Under the pieces are notes generated by a model that did not search any database, was not told where the DNA came from, and saw only the letters and a program-made list of their open reading frames with translations. Positions 8,036 to 16,576 of a stretch of DNA of 64,000 nt are shown here, one piece after another. Each line of letters starts with the position of its first letter. The stretch's first letter is position 1. This DNA comes from Mesorhizobium sp. M7A.F.Ca.US.008.03.1.1 (GTDB taxonomy: Bacteria > Pseudomonadota > Alphaproteobacteria > Rhizobiales > Rhizobiaceae), in assembly GCF_003997495.1 (NCBI RefSeq), contig NZ_RZRU01000008.1:47905-111904 (forward strand), read 5' to 3'. The position numbers and the translations under genes are program-made.

Positions 8036-9337
8036 TTGATACCAGCCTCTGGCTCTTATCAGCTCGCTAACGTCCGTATTCATCAATCACTGACGTCGGG
8101 CCTTACTGCGACTTACGATAATGACGGTTTCACGCTGGCCAACATTGCCGTCGCCGACGGCAAGATCGCCAGCATTGCAGCGCATGGCAAATCGAAGGCA
8201 CGTGCCGATGCCATCGATCTTGGCGGCCGCATCGTGCTGCCATGCTTCGTCGATTGCCACACGCATATCGACAAGGGCCATATCTGGCCGCGAAAACCCA
8301 ATCCCGACGGCACCTTCATGGGCGCGCTGAATGCCGCCGGTGCCGATCGTGCGGCACGCTGGAGCGCCGAGGATTTGGCACGGCGGATGGATTTTTCACT
8401 GCGCTGCGCCTACGCGCATGGCACCCGGGCGCTGCGCACCCACATCGACAGCGTCGCGCCGCAGGAGGAAATCTCCTGGCCGGTGTTCGAGGCAATGCGC
8501 GAGGAATGGCGCGGCCGTATCGAGTTGCAGGGCGCCTGTTTGCTCGGCATCGAAGGCGTGCGTGACAAAAAGTGGTTCGACAGGCTGGCAAAGAGGGTTG
8601 CCGCGGCAAAGGGCGTGCTCGGTGTCGTCACCTATATGGTGCCGGACCTCGAAGAACTGCTCGACCATGTCTTCGCGCAAGCCATCAAACATGGCCTCGA
8701 TCTCGATTTCCATGCCGACGAGACCGATGATATCTCCGCCATATCGCTGAAGAAGATCGCCGAGGCTGCTCTCTGGAACGGTTTCGAAGGCAAGATCCTC
8801 GTCGGCCATTGCTGCTCGCTTGCGCGCCAGCCCGACCTCGATGTGCTCGACACGCTGGACAAGGTGGCGAAAGCCGGGCTCGCCGTTGTGTCGTTGCCGA
8901 TGTGCAATCTCTATCTGCAGGATCGGCGCGGCGACGGCACGACGCCGCGCTGGCGTGGCGTGACGCTGCTGCACGAGATGAAGGCGAGGGGCATTCCCGT
9001 CGCAGTTGCTTCCGACAACACGCGTGATCCCTTCTATGCCTATGGCGATCTCGACATGCTGGAGGTCTACCGCATGGCGACGCGCATCCTGCACTTCGAT
9101 CATCCGGTTGCCGACTGGCCGCAAGCGGTCACCGCGACGCCGGCCAAGGCGATGCGGCTTGATGGCTTCGGCGCGCTGGCGGCCGGCGGCGATGCCGATA
9201 TCATCGTGTTCAAAGGCCGAAGCTGGACGGAATTGCTGTCGCGGCCCGAATCGGATCGCATCGTCGTGCGTGGCGGCAAGGCGATCGACCGGCAATTGCC
9301 GGACTACGCCGAACTCGACGAACTGATGGTGGAATGA
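8036..9337 (+). CDS. Amidohydrolase-superfamily deaminase, cytosine-deaminase-like
   Basis: A 433-residue TIM-barrel metal hydrolase resembling CodA and N-isopropylammelide amidohydrolases. Metal and catalytic residues are visible as H75 and H77 in DCHTHIDKGH, a HADET motif near residue 226, a GHCCSL histidine near 257 and an aspartate in ASDNTRD near 326. The reaction is probably deamination or amide hydrolysis of a nitrogen heterocycle. The TTG at 8036 is the only start that does not cut conserved sequence: a stop codon lies six bases upstream in frame and no ATG follows soon. AGGGGGG, part of the palindromic element, precedes it. The stop overlaps the next gene by ATGA. Confidence 0.85.
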   Translation: MIPASGSYQLANVRIHQSLTSGLTATYDNDGFTLANIAVADGKIASIAAHGKSKARADAIDLGGRIVLPCFVDCHTHIDKGHIWPRKPNPDGTFMGALNAAGADRAARWSAEDLARRMDFSLRCAYAHGTRALRTHIDSVAPQEEISWPVFEAMREEWRGRIELQGACLLGIEGVRDKKWFDRLAKRVAAAKGVLGVVTYMVPDLEELLDHVFAQAIKHGLDLDFHADETDDISAISLKKIAEAALWNGFEGKILVGHCCSLARQPDLDVLDTLDKVAKAGLAVVSLPMCNLYLQDRRGDGTTPRWRGVTLLHEMKARGIPVAVASDNTRDPFYAYGDLDMLEVYRMATRILHFDHPVADWPQAVTATPAKAMRLDGFGALAAGGDADIIVFKGRSWTELLSRPESDRIVVRGGKAIDRQLPDYAELDELMVE

Positions 9338-10740
9338 TGGACGTTTCGGCGCTCAAACGCGATCTCGAAGGCCTGAAGATCGACGACAATCCGGCCATCG
9401 TCCAGCAGAAGAGCCGCGACTTCTACTGGTACAGCCCGGTGCTGAAGCAGCAGTTAGACCATGTCACCGGCGACCTGATCGTGACGCCGAAGAACGAGGC
9501 CGAACTGATCCGCGTGCTTGCCGCCTGTCATCGCCATGGCGTGCCGGTGACACCGCGCGGCAGCGGCACCGGCAATTACGGCCAGGCGATGCCGCTCTCC
9601 GGCGGCGTCGTGCTCAACCTTGCCGAGATGAACGAGATCAAGTCGATCGCCCCGGGTCGCGTCGTGACCGGACCGGGGGCCATCCTGGCCGATATCGACA
9701 AGGCAACGCGGGCGCATTCCGGGCAGGAACTCCGGCTATTGCCCTCCACCTACAACACCGCTTCGATCGGCGGCTTCATCGCCGGCGGTTCGGGCGGCGT
9801 CGGCTCGATCAATTTCGGCGGGTTGCGCGATTTCGGCAATGTGCTGCGCCTGCGCGTGGTGACGATGGAAGCCGAGCCGAAAGCGCTCGAGCTCACCGGC
9901 GAGGACCTGCACAAAGTCACCCACGCCTACGGCACCAACGGCATCATATCGGAAGTCGAGATGCCGCTGACCGCGGCTTATGAATGGATCGACGTCATCG
10001 TCGGCTTCGACGCTTTCATGGATGCGGCTCGCTATGGCAATGCGCTGGCCTGCCAGGACGGCATCCTGACCAAGCTGATCACGCCGATAGCGGCACCCGT
10101 GCCGCAGCTCTATTTCAAGCGGCACCAGAAATTCCTCAGCGATGGGCAAAGCATCTGCGTCGTCATGGTGGCGCGGCACGGGCTGGACGCTTTCCTGGCC
10201 TTCACCGGCCGGGCCGGTGGCGACGTGATCTACAATGCCGCCACGGCGACGCCGGACGAGAAGAAGGGCCTGCCGCCGGCCTATGAGCTGGCCTGGAACC
10301 ACACGACGCTGAGGGCACTGCGCGTCGATCCCTCGATCACCTATCTGCAGTCGCTCTATCCCTTTCCCAACCAGTTGGCGCTGGTCGAGAAGATGGACAA
10401 GATGTTTCCGGGCGAGGTTTTCTCGCATCTGGAATTCGTGCGGCTGGACGGCAACATCACCTGCTTCGGCCTGCCCTTGGTGAAGTTCACCACTGAAGCA
10501 AGGCTCGACGAGATCGTGCGCCTGCATGAGGCGAACGGCTGCCCGATCTTCAACCCGCACCGCTACACGCTGGAAGAGGGCGGCATGAAGCAGACGGATG
10601 CCGTGCAGCTTGCCTTCAAGCGCGAGACCGATCCGCAGGGCCTGCTCAACCCCGGCAAGATGATCGCCTGGGAGAACCCGGATTATGATTACCGTTCGGG
10701 GCGGACTTTTTTGTTCAAGGGGCTGCAGAAGGTGGGATGA
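9334..10740 (+). CDS. FAD-linked oxidase (GlcD/VAO-type)
   Basis: A 468-residue flavoprotein with the PCMH-type FAD-binding fold of glycolate/D-lactate oxidases. The FAD-binding region shows TPRGSGTGNYGQ near residue 71 and STYNTASIGGFIAGGSGG near 140, and the substrate domain ends with FNPHRYTLEEGG and LNPGKMI segments. It presumably oxidises a hydroxy acid or alcohol formed from the amidohydrolase product. Start and stop overlap the neighbouring genes by four bases each, so the set 8036-11908 is one translationally coupled unit. Confidence 0.86.
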   Translation: MMDVSALKRDLEGLKIDDNPAIVQQKSRDFYWYSPVLKQQLDHVTGDLIVTPKNEAELIRVLAACHRHGVPVTPRGSGTGNYGQAMPLSGGVVLNLAEMNEIKSIAPGRVVTGPGAILADIDKATRAHSGQELRLLPSTYNTASIGGFIAGGSGGVGSINFGGLRDFGNVLRLRVVTMEAEPKALELTGEDLHKVTHAYGTNGIISEVEMPLTAAYEWIDVIVGFDAFMDAARYGNALACQDGILTKLITPIAAPVPQLYFKRHQKFLSDGQSICVVMVARHGLDAFLAFTGRAGGDVIYNAATATPDEKKGLPPAYELAWNHTTLRALRVDPSITYLQSLYPFPNQLALVEKMDKMFPGEVFSHLEFVRLDGNITCFGLPLVKFTTEARLDEIVRLHEANGCPIFNPHRYTLEEGGMKQTDAVQLAFKRETDPQGLLNPGKMIAWENPDYDYRSGRTFLFKGLQKVG

Positions 10741-11321
10741 TGAACATCCTCGTCCTCTACGCGCATCCGGTCGAGACCAGCTTCAATGCCGGCCTGCACC
10801 GGATGATCGTCGAGCGCCTGACGGTGGCGGGCCATACGGTCGACGACTGCGATCTCCATGCCGAGGACTTCGATCCGCGGCTGACCCGCCAGGAGCGGCT
10901 GGACTATCACAATCAGCGTGGCCCCGCCGACGCGGTTGCGCCTTATGTCGAGCGCCTGCTGCGCGCCGATGCGCTGGTGCTTTCCTATCCGGTCTGGAAC
11001 TATGGCTTTCCAGCGATACTGAAAGGCTTTTTCGATCGCGTCTTCCTGCCCGGCGTGTCGTTCAAATTGGTCGACGGCAAGGCGCAGCCGTCGCTGCACA
11101 ACATACGCAAGGTCGCGGCGGTGACCACCTATGGCGGCAGCCGGTTCCGCGCCATGCTGATGGGCGATCCGCCGCGCAAATTGATCAAGCGCATGCTGCG
11201 CGCCACCGTCAAACCAGGCGCGCCGGTGAGCTATCATGCGCATTATTCGATGAATCTGTCGACCGACAGCACGCGCAAGACCTTCATGGCCAAGGTCGCG
11301 GCCAGCATGGATGCCTTCTGA
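10737..11321 (+). CDS. NAD(P)H-dependent flavodoxin-fold oxidoreductase (NQO1/KefF type), copy 1
   Basis: A 194-residue cytoplasmic FMN/FAD reductase of the NAD(P)H:quinone oxidoreductase type. The N-terminal ILVLYAHPVETSFN segment is the family flavin-binding loop; the VLSYPVWNYGFPAILKGFFD stretch near residues 80-100 is also diagnostic. It probably moves electrons between NAD(P)H and a quinone or nitro/azo-type substrate. It starts in an ATGA overlap with the FAD oxidase and abuts a paralogue, so the operon carries two related reductases that may form a heterodimer; that is inference. Confidence 0.87.
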   Translation: MMNILVLYAHPVETSFNAGLHRMIVERLTVAGHTVDDCDLHAEDFDPRLTRQERLDYHNQRGPADAVAPYVERLLRADALVLSYPVWNYGFPAILKGFFDRVFLPGVSFKLVDGKAQPSLHNIRKVAAVTTYGGSRFRAMLMGDPPRKLIKRMLRATVKPGAPVSYHAHYSMNLSTDSTRKTFMAKVAASMDAF

Positions 11322-11908
11322 TGCGCGCGCTGGTGGTCTACTGCCATCCGGTGCCGGAGAGTTTTTGCGCCGCCATCCGCGACACTGCCATCGACGTGCT
11401 GAAGCGACGAGGTTGGGAAGTGCGGCTGCTCGACCTCTATGCCGAGAAGTTCGACCCGGTGATGGGTTGCGACGAGCGACGCTCCTACAATGACCAGGCG
11501 CCGCTGGACCCGGCGCTGAAGCCGCATTTCGAACTGCTCAACTGGGCCGAAGCGATCCTGTTTGTCTATCCGACCTGGTGGTACGGACTGCCGGCGATGC
11601 TGAAGGGCTGGCTCGACCGAGTGTGGGCGACGGACGTCGCCTTCAAGCTGCCGGCGGGCAAGGGCAGGATCAAATCGCTGATGACACATGTGACCAAGGT
11701 CGGCGTCATCACCACCTGCGGCGCGCCGACCTGGTGGAGCGTCGTCGTCGGCCAGCCGGGACGCAAGACCCTTTTGCGCGGCATGCGCGCACTGTGCGCG
11801 ACGCGCTGCCGGACATTCTTCCTGGCGCACTATCTGATGGATTCCTCGACGCCGGCGACAAGGGTGGCGTTTTTGGCGAAGGTGCGAGGGAAGCTGGAGC
11901 GGTTTTGA
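11321..11908 (+). CDS. NAD(P)H-dependent flavodoxin-fold oxidoreductase, copy 2
   Basis: Paralogue of the preceding gene, 195 residues, with the same ALVVYCHPVPESF loop and FVYPTWWYGLPAMLKGWLDR segment. Its ATG at 11321 shares one base with the previous stop (TGATG), so the genes are coupled. The frame is open for a long way upstream, but that part lies inside the first copy and is not coding. The gene ends just before a palindromic element. Confidence 0.87.
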   Translation: MRALVVYCHPVPESFCAAIRDTAIDVLKRRGWEVRLLDLYAEKFDPVMGCDERRSYNDQAPLDPALKPHFELLNWAEAILFVYPTWWYGLPAMLKGWLDRVWATDVAFKLPAGKGRIKSLMTHVTKVGVITTCGAPTWWSVVVGQPGRKTLLRGMRALCATRCRTFFLAHYLMDSSTPATRVAFLAKVRGKLERF

Positions 11909-11915
11909 AATTAGC

Positions 11916-12048
11916 TTCCTTCTCCCCGTTTTACGGGGAGAAGATGCCGGCAGGCAGATGAGGGGCAGCGCGAACCTTGCCGATCTTGGCGCCGCCCCTC
12001 ATCCGGCCCTTCGGGCCACCTTCTCCCCGTGAACGGGGAGAAGGAAGA
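11916..12048. repeat. Composite palindromic intergenic element
   Basis: The element opens with CTTCCTTCTCCCCGT-ttta-CGGGGAGAAG and closes with an inverted relative of the same hairpin, CTTCTCCCCGT-gaa-CGGGGAGAAGGAAG. Between them GATGAGGGGC and GCCCCTCATC form a third inverted pair. It fills the gap between two convergent genes and reaches to within two bases of the stop codon of the flavoprotein at 12050. It differs from the 7875-8032 element. It may also act as a bidirectional terminator. Confidence 0.68.
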
Positions 12049-12049
12049 G

Positions 12050-14500
12050 CTACATCCTCGTCCGTTCCGACTTCGGGTCGTACATCGGCTTCAGCGAGGC
12101 TTCCGCCGCAAAACGCTCGCCGGCGATCTCGATTTCGTAGGATGAAGCCAGCACATCCGCTTCGCTCTCGCCCTGGCATGGCACATAGCCCAGCCCGACC
12201 GCGCCGCCGAGGTGATGGCCGTAATTGCCAGATGTGATCGGGCCGACGATCTTGCCGTCGCGCAGGATCGCCTCGTTGTGGAAGAGCAGGGGCTCCGGAT
12301 CCTTCAGACGGAACTGAACGAGTCGGCGGTTCAATCCGGTCTCCTTCTTGCGCAGCACGGCATCACGGCCGATGAAGCCGTCCTTGGCCGTCTTCACAGC
12401 GAAGCCAAGGCCGGCTTCCAGCACATTGTCCTCATCGGTGATATCGTGGCCGAAATGCCGAAAGGCTTTTTCGATGCGGCAGGAATCCAGCGTGTGCAGG
12501 CCGCAGAGTTTCAGGCCGACATCCGCACCTGCCTCGTCGATCGCCTCGAAGACATGGGCGGCCTGATCAGTCGAGACATAGAGTTCCCAGCCGAGCTCGC
12601 CGACATAGGTGACGCGGTGGGCGCGGGCCAGGCCCATGCCGATCTCGATTTCCTGGAACGTGCCGAACGGATTTTTCTCATTGGAGAAATCGTTCGGGCT
12701 GACCTTCTGGATCAGCTTTCTCGCGTCCGGGCCCATCAGGCAGAGCACGCTTTCGGCCGCCGTCACGTCGGTGATGACGACGAACTCGTCGGCGACGTAT
12801 TTGCGCAGCCAAGCCAGATCGCGCTGCAGCGTGGCGCCTGGGACGACCAGGAAGAACGCCGTCTCGGACAACCGCGAGACCGTGAGATCGCTCTCTATGC
12901 CGCCGCGCCGGTTGAGCATCTGGGTGTAGACGATCTTGCCCGGCGCGACGTCCATGTCGTTGGCGCAGAGCTTCTGCAGGAAAGCGCAGGCGTCGCGGCC
13001 CTCGACGCGGATCTTGCCGAAGGAGGTCATGTCGAACAGGCCGACGCCATTCCTGACCGCCAGGTGTTCTTCGCGCTGGTTGTCGAACCAGTTCTGGCGC
13101 TTCCAGGAATAGCGGTATTCGCGCTCCTGGCCCTCTCGTGCAAACCAGTTGGCGCGCTCCCAGCCAGCGACTTCGCCGAACACGGCGCCACGTGCTTTGA
13201 GATGCTCATGGAGCGGCGACCGCCTGATGTTTCTGGAGGTTGCCATCTGCCGGTAGGGGAAATGGTCGGCATAGAGCAGGCCGAGCGTTTCGGAGACACG
13301 CTCCTTGAGATAGCGGCGGTTCTTCTGGAACGGCTGGGCGCGGCGGATGTCGACTTCCCACAGGTCGAAGGGTGCTTCGCCATCATTGATCCACTGCGCC
13401 AGCGCCATGCCGGCGCCGCCGGAGGAGACGATGCCGATCGAATTGTAGCCGGTGGCCATCCAGTAGCCGGACAGTTCCGGCGCCTCGCCGAGATAGTAGC
13501 GGTCGTCCGGGGTGAAGCTTTCGGGGCCGTTGAAGAAGGTGTGGATGCCGGCGGTCGCCAGCATCGGCATGCGGTTGACGCCCATTTCGAGGATCGGCTC
13601 GAAATGGTCCATATCCTCGGGCAACTGGTCGAAGCAGAAATCCTCGCGAATGCCTTCCATGCCCCACGGCTTCGCCACCGGTTCGAAGGCGCCGAGCATC
13701 ATCTTGCCGGCGTCCTCCTTGTAGTAGGCGCACTCATCGGGCACGCGCAGCACCGGCAAACGGCTGAGGCCAGGAATCGGTTCGGTGACGAGGTAGAAAT
13801 GTTCGCAGGCATGCAGCGGGATGGTGACGCCGTTCCGCGCGCCCAGTTCGCGGGCCCACATGCCGGCGCAATTGATGACGATGTCGGCTTCGATCATGCC
13901 CTGGTCCTCGCCCTGCGCCCAGGACACGCCGGTGACACGGCCGGCCTTGCTGTGGACCTTGGTGACCTTCACATTTTCCATGATGGTCGCTCCGCGCTGG
14001 CGCGCGCCCTTGGCCAATGCCATGGCGATATTGGCGGGGTCGCACTGGCCGTCGAGCGGCAGATGCACGGCGCCGACGACATCGGAAACATTGAGATGCG
14101 GGTACATCTCGCTGACTTCCCTGGGCGAAATCTCGCGCACGTCGACATCGAAGGCACGGGCGAGCGATGCCTGCCTGTAAATCTCGTGCTTGCGCTCCTC
14201 GGTCAGCGCCACGGTGATCGATCCGACCTGGCGCATGCCGGTGCCGACCTCGGTCTCGGCTTCCAGCTTGACGTAGAGGTCGGCGGAATATTTCGCCAGC
14301 CGCGTCATGTTCTGCGAACCGCGCAGCTGGCCGATCAGGCCGGCGGCATGCCATGTCGTGCCCGACGTCAGCTGCTTGCGTTCGAGAAGCACGATATCGG
14401 TCCAGCCGAGCTTGGCCAGGTGATAGGCGACCGAGCAGCCGGAAACGCCGCCACCGATGATGACCGCTCTTGCTTTGGCGGGAACTGCCTTGGCGGTCAT
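12050..14500 (-). CDS. Dimethylglycine dehydrogenase-like FAD/GcvT oxidoreductase, copy 1
   Basis: An 816-residue cytoplasmic flavoprotein that oxidatively removes an N-methyl group and passes the carbon to tetrahydrofolate. The N-terminal DAO-type domain has the Rossmann motif VIIGGGVSGCS (about 13-23) and TSGTTWHAAG near 46-55, the histidine of which is the covalent FAD site in dimethylglycine dehydrogenase. The C-terminal half from about residue 430 is a GcvT folate-binding domain. It overlaps the aminotransferase stop by ATGA. Dimethylglycine, sarcosine or another N-methyl amino acid could be the substrate; a second copy lies in the same operon. Confidence 0.89.
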   Translation of the reverse strand: MTAKAVPAKARAVIIGGGVSGCSVAYHLAKLGWTDIVLLERKQLTSGTTWHAAGLIGQLRGSQNMTRLAKYSADLYVKLEAETEVGTGMRQVGSITVALTEERKHEIYRQASLARAFDVDVREISPREVSEMYPHLNVSDVVGAVHLPLDGQCDPANIAMALAKGARQRGATIMENVKVTKVHSKAGRVTGVSWAQGEDQGMIEADIVINCAGMWARELGARNGVTIPLHACEHFYLVTEPIPGLSRLPVLRVPDECAYYKEDAGKMMLGAFEPVAKPWGMEGIREDFCFDQLPEDMDHFEPILEMGVNRMPMLATAGIHTFFNGPESFTPDDRYYLGEAPELSGYWMATGYNSIGIVSSGGAGMALAQWINDGEAPFDLWEVDIRRAQPFQKNRRYLKERVSETLGLLYADHFPYRQMATSRNIRRSPLHEHLKARGAVFGEVAGWERANWFAREGQEREYRYSWKRQNWFDNQREEHLAVRNGVGLFDMTSFGKIRVEGRDACAFLQKLCANDMDVAPGKIVYTQMLNRRGGIESDLTVSRLSETAFFLVVPGATLQRDLAWLRKYVADEFVVITDVTAAESVLCLMGPDARKLIQKVSPNDFSNEKNPFGTFQEIEIGMGLARAHRVTYVGELGWELYVSTDQAAHVFEAIDEAGADVGLKLCGLHTLDSCRIEKAFRHFGHDITDEDNVLEAGLGFAVKTAKDGFIGRDAVLRKKETGLNRRLVQFRLKDPEPLLFHNEAILRDGKIVGPITSGNYGHHLGGAVGLGYVPCQGESEADVLASSYEIEIAGERFAAEASLKPMYDPKSERTRM

Positions 14501-15678
14501 GCTGCCTCGCGACCGTAGCTGGAAGCAAAGCGGCGCAGACGAAGTGCAGCTTCCCGCAGCACGGGTTCGGGCTGGCAGAGGCTGATGCGAATGTGGCCTG
14601 CGGCGGCCTCGCCGAAGCTGGAGCCGGGCATCACGCCAACCTTTTCGTTGTCGAGCAGGGCCCAGGCGAATTTCTCGTCATCCGGTTCGACCGCCGATAT
14701 GTCGAGCATGACATACATGCCGCCCTCCGACCCGCGCACGGTGACATCGTTCATGCCCCGCATGGCGTCGAGCAAGACGGTGCGGCGTGCCGCGTAACGT
14801 TCGGCGATCTCACTGACGCCGTAACGGTTCTCCAGCGCCTCGGAACAAGCGATCGAGATGAAGGCCGGCAGGCCGTAGGTCGTCACCAGATTGAGATTGA
14901 TCATGAGCGTGATCATCTTCTCCGGTCCCGTCAGCCAGCCCATGCGCCAGCCGGTCATGCCGTGGCTCTTGGACATCGAATTGATGACCAGCGTACGCTC
15001 GGCCATCCCTGGCAGCGAGCGCGGCGAGACGTGCTCGCCGCCGCCGAGCGTCCAGTAGACTTCGTCCGACAGCAGCCAGAGGTCGTGCTCCCGGCAGACT
15101 TCTGCCAACTGCTCCAGCCTCTCGCGCGAATAGACCGCACCGGTCGGATTGTTCGGCGTGTTGATCAGGATGGCGCGCGTGTTCGGCCGGATTGCCGCGC
15201 GGATCATGTCGGCACGTGGCTGGAAGCCATCCTCGGCCGGTGTCTCGACGACGGTGAAATCAGCGCCTGCGGCGCTGAACGTGTTGGGATAGGTGGCATA
15301 GTAGGGCGCCACGACGATGGCGTGATCGCCCTGGTCGAGCACGCCCTGCACCGCCGCGTAGAGTGCGGCCTGGCCGCCCGGCGTGGCGATCACCTGATCC
15401 GGCGACGTCTCGACGCCGGTGCAGGCGCTCGAAGCTGCCGCCATCGCCGTGCGCAGGCGCGGCAGGCCAGGAAGCGGGGTGTAGTGGTGATTGCTGCCGC
15501 GAACCGCGGTCACGCAGGCTTCGATGGTCTGCAAAGGCGTATCGAAATCATGGTCGCCGACCGACAGCATGATGATGTCTTCGCCGGCCTCCTTGCGCGT
15601 CCAGGCGGCGAAATGGACTTCCCAGCCGTCCTTGCCCGAAGGCACGATGCCGGAAATGCGCGATGATGGTCTAGGCAT
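14497..15678 (-). CDS. Class I/II PLP aminotransferase
   Basis: A 393-residue fold-type I aminotransferase. Family marks are ATPGGQAALYA for phosphate binding, NTPNNPTGAVYS, LLSDEVYW and the PLP lysine in NSMSKSHGMTGWRMGW. The start at 15678 is preferred because MPRPSSRISGIVPSGKDGWE matches the usual N-terminus and it overlaps the upstream stop by eight bases; the frame is open a further 73 codons upstream within the neighbouring gene. It sits between a homocysteine methyltransferase and a demethylating flavoprotein, so it may act on the amino acid left after demethylation. Substrate unknown. Confidence 0.88.
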   Translation of the reverse strand: MPRPSSRISGIVPSGKDGWEVHFAAWTRKEAGEDIIMLSVGDHDFDTPLQTIEACVTAVRGSNHHYTPLPGLPRLRTAMAAASSACTGVETSPDQVIATPGGQAALYAAVQGVLDQGDHAIVVAPYYATYPNTFSAAGADFTVVETPAEDGFQPRADMIRAAIRPNTRAILINTPNNPTGAVYSRERLEQLAEVCREHDLWLLSDEVYWTLGGGEHVSPRSLPGMAERTLVINSMSKSHGMTGWRMGWLTGPEKMITLMINLNLVTTYGLPAFISIACSEALENRYGVSEIAERYAARRTVLLDAMRGMNDVTVRGSEGGMYVMLDISAVEPDDEKFAWALLDNEKVGVMPGSSFGEAAAGHIRISLCQPEPVLREAALRLRRFASSYGREAA

Positions 15679-16576
15679 GCAAAACTCCCGAAATTTCGTA
15701 GCCGGCCTGTTCGAGCCGGTCGCGCAGAGCGGCGATGTGCGGAGGTCCGACTTCGCAGCAGCCGCCAACGATGCTTGCCCCAGCCTCCACCCAGCCGATC
15801 GCCTGGTCGGCATAAGCATGCGGGCCAAGGTCGTGACGAGCGTGCAGCACATCGACGGTGCCACCGTGCTTGAGTGCTTCGGTTGAAGTGAAGCCATTGG
15901 CGTAGGCGCCGACCGGGCCGCCGAGGTCGATCAGTTCAGGCAAAGCCGCGGCGATCGCTTCCGGCCGGCAGCAGTTGACCAGCCGCGCGGCGACCGGCAG
16001 GCCATCGAGCACGCTCGCCGCGGTTGTTATTGCCTCGCCGCTGCGCAGGCGCGGCTTGCCGTGATCGGCCAGCGTCCACGACACCCATACCGGCTTGCCG
16101 CTTTCCGATGCCGCGGTGACCGCCGCGCGGGCTTCGTCCGCCGACGCCATGGTTTCACACAGGAACAGGTCGACGCCATCGGCCTGCTCGGCAACGATGC
16201 GGCGGTAAATATCGAGCGTCTCCTCGAAGGAAATGGTCAGCGCCGGTGCATAGCTGCCGAAAAGCGGCGACAGGCAGCCGGCGATGGCTGCATCGCCGGC
16301 CTCGTCGCGGGCCTGCCTGGCCAATTCGATGCCGCGCTTCTGTAATGGCTTGAAGAGGTCTTCCGCACCCTCGCGCGCCAGCCGTTCGGGTGTCGCAGAA
16401 TAGGTGTTGATGGTGATGATTCGTGCGCCGGCACGGATGAATTCCGCGTGCAGGTCGCGCACCAGATCCGGCTCGTCGATCAGCACCCTGGCCGACCATA
16501 GCGGCGTCGGATCGGATTTGCTGCGGCGGACCAGTTCCTGGCCCATCCCGCCATCGGTGAGGATGATTTTCTTCAT
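15671..16576 (-). CDS. Homocysteine S-methyltransferase family protein
   Basis: A 301-residue zinc-dependent methyltransferase of the homocysteine S-methyltransferase family, which moves a methyl from S-methylmethionine, betaine or a similar donor to homocysteine. N-terminal ILTDGGMGQEL and the zinc ligands in LVNCC (near residue 198) and GGCCEVGP (near 283) are present. The ATG at 16576 overlaps the stop of the upstream flavoprotein by ATGA; ten further in-frame residues upstream are not favoured. In this operon of N-methyl oxidases a betaine- or sulfonium-type methyl donor is a reasonable guess. Confidence 0.88.
   Translation of the reverse strand: MKKIILTDGGMGQELVRRSKSDPTPLWSARVLIDEPDLVRDLHAEFIRAGARIITINTYSATPERLAREGAEDLFKPLQKRGIELARQARDEAGDAAIAGCLSPLFGSYAPALTISFEETLDIYRRIVAEQADGVDLFLCETMASADEARAAVTAASESGKPVWVSWTLADHGKPRLRSGEAITTAASVLDGLPVAARLVNCCRPEAIAAALPELIDLGGPVGAYANGFTSTEALKHGGTVDVLHARHDLGPHAYADQAIGWVEAGASIVGGCCEVGPPHIAALRDRLEQAGYEISGVLHA

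Noticed and set aside
12212..14518. Long open frame on the plus strand, 768 codons, antisense to the flavoprotein at 12050
   Set aside because: It mirrors a well-supported FAD/GcvT gene in a high-GC region where antisense frames stay open by codon bias. Its translation is rich in His, Arg and Asp with no recognisable domain.
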